This document shows, piece after piece, positions 24,125-35,461 of a stretch of DNA of 64,000 nt (within the stretch, counting starts at the first letter, position 1; every line of letters starts with the position of its first letter). Source of the DNA: Serilophus lunatus (Eukaryota; Chordata; Aves; Passeriformes; Eurylaimidae); the NCBI GenBank assembly GCA_013399895.1, contig VXBA01001643.1, positions 398,152-462,151 on the forward strand, given 5' to 3'. Both the position numbers and the translations under genes were made by a program. The notes beneath the pieces were generated by a model. That model made no database searches, had not been told where the DNA came from, and saw nothing but the letters and a program-made list of their open reading frames with translations.

Positions 24125-24460
24125 AAGTTTAAGGTGAGAGGTGAAATGTCACTTGGCTCAGTTCCTTCCCCCAGTTCAAAACTCAGTCCAGGCTTTTAGC
24201 CTGGAATATCTTCTAGAAAGGCATCCAGCCTTGCTCTGAAGTGATAAATAAGTCCACTGACTCCTGCAGTAACTTGTCTCCAGTGGTAATGTCACTTTGC
24301 TGTTAAACATGTTCATCTAATTTCTTGCTATGATTTTATAATCAGTAGCTTCCAGCTACTGGTTCTTATTGCAGCCATGAGAGCAGAGCACAGTATTCCA
24401 GGATTAGCCTCTCCTGCCATTTTTGTCCCACTACAATCCAGTATCTGTGCATTAATCTTC
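24125..24460 (-). mobile_element. Ancient CR1/L3-like LINE relic
   Basis: The series AATATCTTCTAGAAAGGCAT, CCAGCCTTGCTCTGAAGT, CTGTTAAACATGTTCATCTA and CTTCCAGCTACTGGTTCTTA appears in order. This matches the reverse strand of the old reptile/amniote CR1 3' half, recalled as 'TTCTAGAAAGACATCCAG..CTGTTAAAAATTTG..CTTCCAGCCATTGGTTCTT'. Divergence is much greater than in the avian CR1 copies elsewhere in the window. A 7-bp hairpin (TCCAGGC/GCCTGGA) lies at 24187-24205. The ends are approximate. Confidence 0.62.
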
Positions 24461-27400
24461 ACTTTACTTATTTTGTGATTTATTGTTTTTAATGCAGAAT
24501 GCATTCAAAAGTTGCAACAAAGTGATTGTGCATTAGTGCCACTGGTGATGATTTCCTTTCATGTTTGAGGAATATGAAAAGGTAATGGAACAAACCCAGC
24601 AAAGCCCTGATGGATCCTGCACCAGTCACTAGTGCTGGACGTGGAGTTCTCTTACAGCTAATCACTTCATCTAGTCTTTAGAAATACAAAATACGTAAAG
24701 AAAAGGACCCAACTGTGGCTGGAAGAAAAGTGTTTTCAAGACAGGGAGCTTTGTTCTTATCCTCACTGCTCCAGACACACACCAGAGCGAAACAGAGCAG
24801 GGTATGGTGCCAAAATTAATATTATTTTTGGAAGGAGATTGATCCTGGAAAGTAAGTACATGAAAGAGGAAGAGAAACAAGGGATTGTTAGTTAAGGTCA
24901 CTTTGAGGTCTGGCACACATGACCCAAAAAAGCCCCAAAGCTTTGGATTCAGTCACCCCAAACAATGAAGGGACTGACTGGGATTACGTAGTTCCCAAAG
25001 TGCACGGGATAATTCCACGGTCGGAAATTGAATAAACAACGGGTAGGAGATCCACAAACAAGAGGTACTTTGCCATGTTGTGAAGGCTTTCACAGCACTT
25101 TTAGGTGAGCCTGCTGCAAACACCAGCCTGCCAAGAGTATGACCATCCTTGGGACTCTGGGAATGTTGTCAGCTGCTGGGCCTTTGTGGCTGGGCATGGA
25201 ACCTGATTTCTCACCACTTCCTTCCTTCACAGTAAATGGAACAGTAAAACCTAAAAAGTAAATAAAAAGCGGGTATCTGGGTAGGCCAAATCCACATCCA
25301 GTTTCCCAAAGCCCTTTATTAGAAAGTGTCTGAGTGTTTGAGCACGTAGGGCTGAGGCTATCGGGGAATCCAGGACACTTCCCATTCCTCCACCCATTAC
25401 GACATCGGGAATTTAGTCGAGGTTGGGACACCAGGACCGTGGCTTGATTCAGCTCTGCCCACTTTCCCTTGAGACTAGGTCATTTGCTCTGCTTTATTGC
25501 TGTTTATAGTGATATAAGAAACCAGTTGTATCAGAAAAACCCTGTTCCAGGATGGAAGTTTTCCTTGGTTGAGCCAAACTAGCAAAGTCTGGGGAGGGTA
25601 AATTCTGCTCTTTGTTCCCCTCTGCTTTGGGGATGTTACAGACAGTCCTGGCTACAGAGTGAGGAAAGTCACTCTGCTAAAACATCCACTGAAGCAGCAA
25701 CACACATTTGTGTTAATAAATGCAGAGTCCATCCCTGGAACAGCCACAAAGGGAGAATAAATGTCCCAGCAGCCCTAATGACAGACTCGTGGAGGGCTTA
25801 GTTCTACAGAGTGGGCAAGAAACCAGTCTCCACAGAAATCTTTTTCCTTCACTTTCCCTCCTTTTTATAAGGTCCCAAGGCTAATTAGCACCAAGCAACA
25901 CCTCGAGGAAGATGAAATGTCATTTAGGGCTCCTTGCTTTGCCACAGTTAAAGGCTCAGGGAAACAGAAGCCTATTTAGGGATCTTATATCCCACAGCCA
26001 CCGAGTACCTGGAAGATGAGAAGAATGGGCTTAGATTTAATTAGCTTCCTAGACTTGCAGCCACGTTTAACAAGGCAAACCCTGCCTATCTGGGCCTGAG
26101 ATCAGACTGCAGCACTCATTAGCTGCTGATTGCTACTCTCTGCTTTGCTTTGCTGAAACCTACTCGGATTTGGAGAGACGTGGGAAAGAAACCACAATTA
26201 AAATTCAGGAGAAGTGGTAAAGAAGGGGGGAAAGAGATGAAATACTAATAAAGTTACATTTTACTTAACTAAAATATAGTTTTAATAGTGCTGTTATTGT
26301 AAGTACGAATTTGCTTTAAAGGTAATCAGTTTACTGGGTGGGTCACTGATTTATCTCCACGTGTTAAACTTATTTATTGATGTACCTGAAAGTAAAACAC
26401 TCACCACAGCCACAAACATTTCAAATTCCCTGGAAGAAAGTTCCTTTTTATCTCCTCTGGCACCAAGTCTTTAAGTACATTTTACTCCCAGGCAACATAG
26501 AGCAGTGAGAAATGCAGTATTTCTAGATATGGAATGGGCAAATGCTCAACAAGAGAGGGAGAGAAAATCCTTTTCCTCTTTTTCCTCAGTCATCAAACTG
26601 AGCTGATAATGAGCTGAATTTTATTTACTTCCTACATTTAACAGAAAGACATAAAGCAACAGAAACCATCTGACACAACTGACATTTAATATGGTTCATC
26701 TCAAATGAAGATCTCCTGTGACTACTCTTCTAATTCCTGCTAACACAACTTCCTAATTTGCTAATGACTTTCCCATTTGGTTCATGTGTGTGCAGACAAC
26801 AGCTCACAATAACAACAGTCCCAAACCCACAGTCCCCCACACCATCAGCACAGTCAGTGTTGTACTTTCCAACGCAGGACTGTCTCCCAAACCTTAAATC
26901 ATCAGCTGAGCTGATTTGCACATTTTACAAACCTAATTAGACCTCAATATGGATGAAGATAATGAAGATTTTTGTTCTGGCTAATAATAGTTGTACTTTA
27001 TCTTCTTTGCCTTTTAACTAAACATGCCCTAATTGTGTATTTACATTTGCTGGCATGTGCAAAACATTGGAAGTAGCTGGGCAAAGCAGCTCATTAGAAT
27101 TGTACATTCTGTACTTGCATGGTACAGCAGAAAATTGCTGGTGGAGGCAGGTGATCAAACACATTGTCCACATTATTCATGAATTCAGAAATAGGAATTG
27201 TGTGTGAGGACCCTGGATTAGTGCTTTGAAACTGGTGTCTAATAGACAGGATTCCTTATCAACTCTTCCTTATGAAATCATTAAGGATTAATGATGTGGA
27301 AATACACAGGTTTGGGCTGTAGGTTGTGATTCTACAAAAGGCTTTGTTCTCTGCTCCTCAGTTCCCATTCCCGAGCAGAATCAGGGATTCTCCCCTCCCA

Positions 27401-27837
27401 ACGTGTTCTTGTTGCTTTGCTTCTTCCTCATTCTCCTGTGGAAGACAGAATTGTAGCACCAGCAAAACATTCAATGAACAAATGTTGTGTGTGAATTTCT
27501 TGTTTGATGGGGTGATTTCTGCATAAAACACAGGGAACAATCGTGGGCTTTAATGCAAATTCTCTTTGGAAGCAGCTTCAGATTCAAGGGTTTCTCTCTT
27601 GAGGCCCCAGCAGATTGTTCACAATTAGGCAGGAGTGTGATGGGATTATAAGGAGCTATATTTCCTCATAATGGGGATGAGGATGATGTACTTTAAAACC
27701 ACAGACTGTACTTGGCTGTGCTTTGACACTCTGTCCTCTGCCAGCTGGTGGCTTTGTCACAAGGGAGAAAAATACAAGAAGGGGGCTGGACCAGAGACCT
27801 TCTGAGGAGTTCAGGAAGTTTTTCTCCTACTCCTTGG
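24461..27837. other. No gene seen; some enhancer-like AT-rich sequence
   Basis: Between about 25980 and 26400 there are many homeodomain-type words (TTTAATTAGCTTCC, CTCATTAGCTGC, ACTAATAAAG) and few CpGs, a texture common in conserved non-coding DNA. No coding frame is supported. A weak RS-like CTTTTAG|GTGAGC occurs at about 25104. Confidence 0.5.
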
Positions 27838-28049
27838 ACAAAGATTTTGGGAAAAAATCCTTCCCTGTGAGGGTGGGGAGGCCCTGGCACAGGGTGCCCA
27901 GAGAAGCTGTGGCTGCCCCAACCCTGGAAGTGTCCAAGGGCAGGCTGGAGCCACCTGGGATAGTGGGAGGTGTCTCTGCCCATGGCAGGGGGTGGAATGA
28001 GATGGGCTTTAAGGTCCCTTCTAACCCAAACCATTCTGGCATTTTATGA
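27838..28049 (+). mobile_element. 5'-truncated CR1 LINE copy
   Basis: This is one of the better-preserved avian CR1 3' ends here. It has GAGGGTGGGGAGGCCCTGGC, the PREAVAAP-coding block, then GGTGGAATGAGATGGGCTTT and AACCCAAACCATTCTGGCAT. The fragment encodes the final ORF2 residues (VGRPWHRVPREAVAAPTLEV) but lacks a start and the catalytic core. CCTTTTATCT is repeated twice just beyond the end. Similarity may extend up to ~60 bases farther left in diverged form. Confidence 0.95.
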
Positions 28050-28638
28050 TACCATCTTGTCCTTTTATCTCCTTTTATCTTTTTAAGATTTTCTCTTTTC
28101 TCTTCCCATATTCTGCATTAAAAAACCAGTTCCAAATTGACTACTGTCTTTATTTAATTAAATTGACCTTGTGCCCCTGGGGAACACTAAGGCTAAAAGC
28201 ATAACAAGAAGGAAAATAGGTCCTGGGTTGCTGCAGGCCTGGCAACTCCACTAGGAAGAAAATTTAGCAGGTCCATTAATAAAAGTGCTATTAACTCCTC
28301 TAATAAACCTGCCAATGAGCCTCCTGGCTCTTCCTGCACATGGAAACAGGTATTCACTTGATAAGAAGTGATGAGCTGTGTTATCAGTGCCATTTATGGC
28401 TTTTTTTCTCAGTGGTGGACCCAAAATTAACCAATCTGCTAGAAATCATGAAGTGCAACTTCTCAAGAGCTTGCAAGGAATTGCTGAGATTGTTACAGAT
28501 GACACACATACATAGATAGAGATTTTTTTCCCAAACTTATCTCCCCAGTGCACAGACCAGGCTGGAGCAGGAATTACCTGCCCCTGTGGCATGAAGGAAA
28601 TAAGCTGAGTTCCTGTCTTCAAAGCATCAAATTCCTTC
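28050..28638. other. No gene seen
   Basis: Unique AT-rich sequence with short frames only. Confidence 0.6.
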
Positions 28639-28642
28639 NNNN
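28639..28642. other. Assembly gap (4 N)
   Basis: Four undetermined bases occur immediately before a very long T homopolymer. The gap length is probably not literal. Confidence 0.98.
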
Positions 28643-28650
28643 AAAGTCAT

Positions 28651-28652
<2 letters not shown>

Positions 28653-28694
<42 letters not shown>
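28653..28694. repeat. 42-base poly-T tract
   Basis: An uninterrupted T run occurs 10 bases after the N gap. It is far longer than any other homopolymer in the window. It could be the poly(A) tail of a minus-strand retrocopy, a replication-slippage tract or a sequencing artefact. No gene-like sequence is recognisable to the right that would make it a processed pseudogene. Confidence 0.9.
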
Positions 28695-28698
<4 letters not shown>

Positions 28699-30180
28699 CT
28701 TTTCTGTCAGCTGATGTTCAAGCTGGTGACACAGACATTAGGGAAGAGACCTCTGAGATCTGATCTTCCAGGCAAAGGTTTTGCCACATAAGTGTCTTTG
28801 AAATGCTGGAGAGTTCTCACCTCTCTGGAACAGAATTTCTGCCCCTCTGACACTGTCATGTGTGTACTGAGGATCACATTCCACATTTTAGATACATTGC
28901 ATGGACTTGCAGAAGAAGCAATTAACTTTCAATTGTCTTATTTTTATATGGGGATCGATACTCAGTGTGTAAAAAACCCCTTCAAAACAACGCAGATCAA
29001 TGCAGAGTGGTTTATAACAGTCACCACTATCAGACTCTCTTTAATCAGCTCTTTTCCTGTCTTAATTGATCATGTGCAGCAAAGCACGAGTTCAGAGCAA
29101 TCTTTCCTAGCAGGGATTACTGTAAATTAAATGCAGTCTCAGTTACAAGGAGACATAAAAGCTGTATTTGAGAAAAGAAGTCTGGCAGGTGATGGGAGGT
29201 TCAACTGGGAGAGGTCAGGAGTCATCTCTCATTTCAAACTGAGATTAAATCTGAGATAAGGCTCAAGTTCAGAGGTTTGGTGACCAGTTTCTTTTCTCTT
29301 TTATGAGATTTTTACTGTAACTGTAGTTAAGAGCCGAGCCAGACATGTTTTCTGAAAAATAAAATAGCCATTAGCTGCAAGAAACCAAAGCCAATAAATA
29401 AATGTGTGTCTCTCCAAGTGAGTTCTCTTTCAGTGCTTCCAACCCTAAGGAGAAATAAAGCTTGAAAAGATAAGTTATCCCTCAGCAAAATTATCTCCCA
29501 ACAACCTGGCAACTTCCACGAGCTATAAAATTCAATTAACATCTTTTGCTTTGTGTGTCACACTTCAATTAGGTGGAAAGCAGATTAATCATATAGAACA
29601 GGAGTGTATTTAGCATGAGATAATGTGTTGGATTTCAGGACTTTGCTGCTCTGGTTGGGATTCAAACCCAGAATGGTCTGTAACTTGTTTATGTCTTTGG
29701 AAATGGAAGGGATGGGAGTTATCCACAGTTTATTTATCAATTGGAAAATTGACTGGAGCTGCACTTGAAGAGCTTGAAACAGTCTCCAACTGCTCACTCC
29801 ATGGCTGGCACTGGAGGCATTTAAGCAACAGGGTGACTTGGAATTGTGAGAGGGCTCTAAACGCCCCAAACCATGAGAAAAGATTCCATGATGCAGAAGG
29901 GCTCCTTTGGAAAAGCTCGTGGAGGCACCACACTCCCCCACAAGTGAGTATTTTTCAAAATCCCAACAGCCACAGCCTTGGAAAAGCTGCCCCAGGAGCT
30001 GTGACCCAGCAGCTTTTCCTCCCAAAGGGAAGGGAACGATGCTCTTGGTGGTCTTGGCATTAGAGGAGAAGTCAAGAGCTGTGTGTCTTCATTGTGACTT
30101 TGCCATTGTATTTAAAAAAATCCTTGACTCTTGTGAGCTTTGACTTCTCATTTTTACACTAGGACTGACCCCACCTCATG
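28695..30180. other. No gene seen
   Basis: Overlapping frames of 146 codons on both strands around 29585-30063 shadow each other and have no recognisable product. A T-arm-like GGGATTCAAACCC at 29657 does not extend into a tRNA. Confidence 0.55.
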
Positions 30181-30292
30181 GAATCATTGAACCATAGGAT
30201 CACTAAGGCTGGAAAAGACCTTCGAGACCATCAGATCCAACCTCCAACCAAACACCATCAGCCCAGAAACCACTTCCCCCACTTACAGCAGG
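30181..30292 (-). mobile_element. CR1 LINE 3' end, different subfamily
   Basis: The sequence GAATCATTGAACCATAGGAT, CTGGAAAAGACCTTCGAGAC and AGATCCAACCTCCAACCAAA is the reverse strand of the CR1 variant with the 'GGTTGGAAAAGACCTCTAAGATCAT..GTCCAACC' end. This differs from the 'GGGTTGGAAGGGACCTTAAAG' type at 19.2 kb. The 3' end is at the low coordinate. About 110 bases remain. Confidence 0.86.
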
Positions 30293-33200
30293 ATTTGTGA
30301 TAATTAGAGGATTTATAATAAAGAATGCTGCTAAAATTTTAATTCTTCCAGGTAAAGGAGCATCCCCTCATTCATTGTCTCTGCAGCAGCCACGGGGTCA
30401 GCTCCCAATAACAAAGGAATGCTCCAATCCCCAAAATGCTCTGGGCAATGCCTCCGTAGCCAGTCCTTCCCCGCTGATGAATGACAGAGGTATGAAAAGA
30501 TTAATTTAGATACCTCTCCAAAATGTCCTCATTTTAGCCTTCCAGGCTGCCAAAATTTAACTGGAAATTTCATGAGAGTTAAAATACTGATGACTTCTGC
30601 CATTTCAGCACTTCCAGCTTGAGCTAAGAACAGGAAATTTAGAATGCAATAGGGAAAAAAATTAATGGGATGTGTGAGAAACTTCAAAGAAGTTTGGCTT
30701 TATAAGTAATAAAGGATCAAAAACTGGCAATACATATATCTATCTATATCTCATTCAAGTAGTTTCTTAATTACAAAACAAACAGAAGCAAAAAAACAGA
30801 AAAAAAACCCCAAACCTTTAATGTGCCATGTGGTCAGGAGTAGTTGGAAGGAGAAAAGTTTCCTTGCCATGTTTCAACTGAAAGTTTTTATTTATTAGAG
30901 ATGATTTAAACCCTTACATTTTGAAAAGATTAGAATAGAAAACAATAGTGGCTGTGCATGTCTTTTCAGAAGAGACCAAAAAAAGCTGAAAAAAAAAATA
31001 TCAAAAATTCTGCAAGCATAACCCAAGTGCTGCAGTAAATCATTGTATGTGCTAAATAAATCAGTGTGATGCTGATAAAGCTTCTTTGGCTGCTTTGAGC
31101 CACTTCTCAGAAGGTTTTTAAACTGTTGGTTACATCCCATCTGTGATATGTAGTTGTGTAACTCATCAGGTGGGCCAAAAAAGTATCAATAAATAAATCT
31201 TTAAGAAGCATAAAATGGGATTTGGCTCAAGGGACAAACGAACCTGTGCAAGAAATTTCCACATTAAAAACCCATTGCTCTTTCTGAATCCCGGGGTGAA
31301 GAAAGAGTTTGAAATGAAACAGACAATTCCATAATTTTAGGGGGAAAATATTTATTATAAAACAGACAAGTTCACCAAAACATCCAGTCCAAGTTTAATT
31401 TAGAATAAAAAAAAATCCTCCATCCCCTGCCCAGCTTTGCTCTCAATTGTAAACTGGAGCACGTTGGATTCAAGGGATTGGGAGAGATTTAAGCTTTCTG
31501 TGTCAGTGCTGTGATTATAAATGTTGTGATCCAAGGTTATTTTTGATTTGAATTCTTCTCCAGAAGACCCCAAAGGCTCAGTCTGGGCATAAGACCTCTG
31601 TTTTTCCTCAGAGCTGTGCAGAGGACGGCAGGATGCCATTCTTTCCCAAGCATTTGTGATGCTACTGGAAAGGCAGGGAGCAGTGGGGAGACTTTCCTGG
31701 GATCAGAGAGGACCAACAACAACATCCCAAAAGGGGCAGCTGGGCACTCTGTGGGACCATCTTGGTCTGAGGTGAGGGAATAGTCTGTGGTGGAGCTCTG
31801 GCATGAATTCAGCTCATCTTACCCATCCCAGGGGCTCTCACAGGGACTCCTCCTCATGTAGTTTGCTTTCAAAAGTTGACAGCAGGAGGAGGAACCCCCC
31901 AGCCTTGGGGTGAAGAGTCAACCTCCAAGACATAAAATAATAACCCTTTGACACAAAGGGTTTGTCCCCATTTCCTCCAGTGAGAGATCATTAACAGAGA
32001 TCACTCACAGTGGTCATTTCACATCATTGGCTCTGGAATTTTATGGCCTCAGTTGTACTGAATTCTACTTAGAGGCAAGATGTTCAGGGATGCAACAAAC
32101 CACAGAGCATGAGACAGTCAAGGAGAGAAAAACATTCCCAATATTTCTGTTCCTACAGATTTGGACAATTTTACCTGGAAAGAGTCATTGGCTGAGTCTG
32201 CTGGGCTGGGTCACCTGCAGAGACAGAAAATGATGGTTGAAGGTACTGTATCCATTTCCTGCTACTTTATCCATCCTCCTGTGCCTGTTTAGATGGTTAA
32301 TTTATACCACAGTGGCCATAAAAACAGTCTTTGTTGCACAACTGTGGAAACAAGATTGTTGAAGACCAGCCAAATCTTTATATCTGCATTTTATCTCCTC
32401 CTGAGCTACAGACTGTGACTGTTCTGCAGGTCCTCTTAGTAATTAAAAATAGATCAAAACCTGATGAAGATGTCCCTAAAATTTGGATTTGGTACATCCA
32501 AAAGGGAAAACAGGTATAAAGTCTGGCTCCAACTCTGTACTTCCTCTGGTTAACAATGTTGTTTGGGTTCTGGGGCTTGGGTTTGGTCCATCTTAATAAA
32601 CAGAGCTGACAGGCACAACCTGGTTAATTCATCATCATCTGAAAATGAAATAAAGAAAAGAGCAGATCTATTTCTGTTTGCTCAGAGGATGCAAGTCTGA
32701 GATGAAGAAGAATAAAATACCTAGAAGCCAACTTTAAAAATAACGGGAGGTTCATCATGTTTGTTTTATCCATCCCCAAATGTGACCCAGGCTCGAGAGA
32801 ATACAAAGATTTCAAGACAGTTGCAGAGTTTCCATGAGCTCATGACCCTTAGTGTGATCTGTATTACATGTGAAATTGTTTTGCAGTGAACTAGGAAATG
32901 ATCAGAATCTAGTAGGTCACCAGGGACTCCTCGAAACTGTGCAATTAGAATAATTTCACTTGTATTGAGCAGGGCAGGGATTCAAAAAGCATTTCAGAGA
33001 TAAGAGGGTGAGGAGCCAGACCCTGGATGTGGAGCTGAGTGATGTATTTGGCATTTCATTGCTCTTCCACATAGAACCTGGCAGTCATTTCTTTGTCAGA
33101 CTCTATTACCTGTGTCTGCAAACTCTTCTGAAATTGTCCCTGTCTGCTCAGGTTCCACACAGCAAAGCTGGAATGGCTGGAAGGAGTTTGCAGGAATTAC

Positions 33201-35310
33201 AATGGAGAAAGTTAGGGACTGGAAGGTGTATGAGAGAGCTCTCCAAAATTAAGAGAACTGGTGGAAACAGCCCTTCTAAGCTACAGAGGCAGCAGAGGAA
33301 AGCATGGACACACCTCTTCCATGGTATCAAGGGGGAACAGAGGGATGTTCTGTGTCCAGGACATCCATTCCTGGTTCAATCCCCAATTTCCTTGCAATAA
33401 TTGGCCAGTTACAGAGAGTTTGTCCATTCCAGTGCCATCATATCACCTGCACTCATGAATTGTTATAAAGAGAGGAGTATTTGTAGTGCAGGGAAGGATC
33501 ATGTTTGCACATAATTCCTAGAGGTAAAATCCTTGCTTTCAGAAATTTCCATGTGTTTTATATGGTTTCCCCCCAACATCTTCTCTGAGCTGTCTCCCTT
33601 CCTACACCCCTTTCCTTAGTGCCTTCTGGCCCTGAGCAAAGTGTTTGTTCAGCCACACACCTCTCCCTCTCTGGGAATATTTGTCTTTTGCTTCTTACAA
33701 GGAAGATCTGGAGCCTTAGAGGAAAGACATAAACACACATGAATCCCCCTGGGATGACACCGACTGCCGTGGTGACACAATTTGCTTCAGAATTACATTT
33801 CCTCTTACATCGGACTCCTGGCGCCACGAAAAGAGTGGAGGATAAAACAACCCTGGTTGGAGTTGTGTCTGGAAGTGGATGAATTTTTTTTGGTGCAGAA
33901 AAAGTTTATTTAATCCTCAATACCTGAATCTCAGGATAACTTTAAAAGTGTTCATTCTATGAAGTTCTTTTAGTAGTTTAACACATGATGACCTGCTCAG
34001 GCAGAGTGGGGAATGAACTGTAAAATTCTGGGGAATTGCCTTTCAGGGATGAGCACAGATGAGGACCTGGTCACTCCTCCTTTTCCTAAACCCCTTCAGT
34101 GATATTTTCATCCCTGTTTTAACCTAGGGTGAGTCACACCTGGCTGAGGTTTCAAGGGCGACTCCTAGACCTGAAAAATCAGCCCACCAAGCTGACAGGA
34201 CAAAGGGAAGAGCAGCACTGCAGAGTTTGCAGGAGTGCTCTCCAAAATCCCTGATGCTGGTGCAGTGGGATGGGTATTGTAGAAATGCCATCTGACAGTC
34301 GAGCCCAAGGATTCCTCCAAAGGACAAATTCACAGCAATTAACCTGGCAAGGAGTTAGTCCTCCCATTATGATGGAGCTCTGCTCTGATAAAAGCAAGAA
34401 TTCAAACAAGTTGATGATTTCATCTCCTTGGCACGGACATCACGGCACAGCTGCACAGCTGAGATGTCACAATAAAAGCAAATGCTTACAAAAGGTTCTT
34501 CTTTATGTTTTTGGCTTGTAAATGTAAACTGCCTGTGCTATCCATACATGCCAGGAATGTCAACAGTGGCTGGGCTGTGCAGCTCTTCCTGCTAATCCAG
34601 GACAGCACAGAATCACAAGTGATAAATCCTCTCACTTTCGGAGCTCAAAGCAGCAAAAGGTTTGGTATTTGGACAGAGAAAGCTTTTTATATTGGCTTGG
34701 GCAATAAATATGCAAAGGAAAATGAACTTACCCTGCCAGAGGACAGAGTAGATGACCTGCATTAGCCATCCCCCCTCTCCTCTTGTGGGGACCCAGAGGA
34801 TGGTGAATTTTCTCCCTTTTTCTCCTTCCAGCCCTCCCAGATGGACTCCAGAAAGACAGGAATAAATGGAATTAGTGGCTTATAGGGGCTGTAGTTTGTA
34901 ACATTGTTTGATTAAAGTGCTTTCAGTGTAGGAACCTGACAAATGGTCAAAGTTTCTGAAACATTTCAAGGCTTTGAGTGCAGCTGTGCCTTGTGTGTCT
35001 GGGGTTCACACACGTGGCAGGGGAGCCCAAGGGGAAGCTCAGCATTCCCTGAGAGTTGCTGACGTTGGGATGCAGCTCAGGATTCCCTCTGACATCCATA
35101 AAATACGTTTTCATTGAAAGCAGAGGATTTACAAACATTGGCTTTGGAGGCAACTTCCAGTTCTTGGAGATGGGATGGAAGTTTTTCTTTGGATAGATTA
35201 TATGTGAGATATATCTCATAATGTCCATGTCCAGCTTTTGCTACCACTCGAACCAAGGCATTGGCTACTCTTCACCCCAGAGCCTGTGTCCTTTCATCCA
35301 GGAACAATCC
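30293..35310. other. No gene seen
   Basis: The longest frame is 130 codons (plus, 33008-33400) and is not recognised. A CAG directly abutting GTAAAG occurs at 30351/30352 (see findings). A short (TATC)-like run lies at 30732-30752. No other repeat or RNA gene is seen. Confidence 0.5.
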
Positions 35311-35461
35311 ACGAGGGTAGGGAGGCCCTGGCATGGATTGTCCATCCCTGGAAGTGTCCAAGGCTTGGAGCAACCTGGGATAGTGGAAGGTGCCCCTGCC
35401 TGTGGCAGGAGGTGGATTCTTTAAATTCCCTTCCAAGCCAAACCATTCCAGGATTCCATGG
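35311..35461 (+). mobile_element. CR1 LINE copy with internal deletions
   Basis: The copy carries GAGGGTAGGGAGGCCCTGGC, CATCCCTGGAAGTGTCCAAG, GATAGTGGAAGGTGCCCCTG and AACCATTCCAGGATTCCATG. Compared with the other copies it lacks about 20 bases of the GAGAAGCTGTGGCTG block and part of the segment after GTGTCCAAGG. Other CR1 copies here do not share these deletions. Confidence 0.92.

Noticed and set aside
27693..28034. Minus-strand 113-codon frame opposite the CR1 copy
   Set aside because: It is antisense to a CR1 3' end and recurs at other CR1 copies (for example 7580-7857 and 51814-52150), so it is a repeat shadow.
29645..29680. T-arm-like GGGATTCAAACCC suggesting a tRNA
   Set aside because: No D-arm, anticodon arm or acceptor stem can be formed on either strand.
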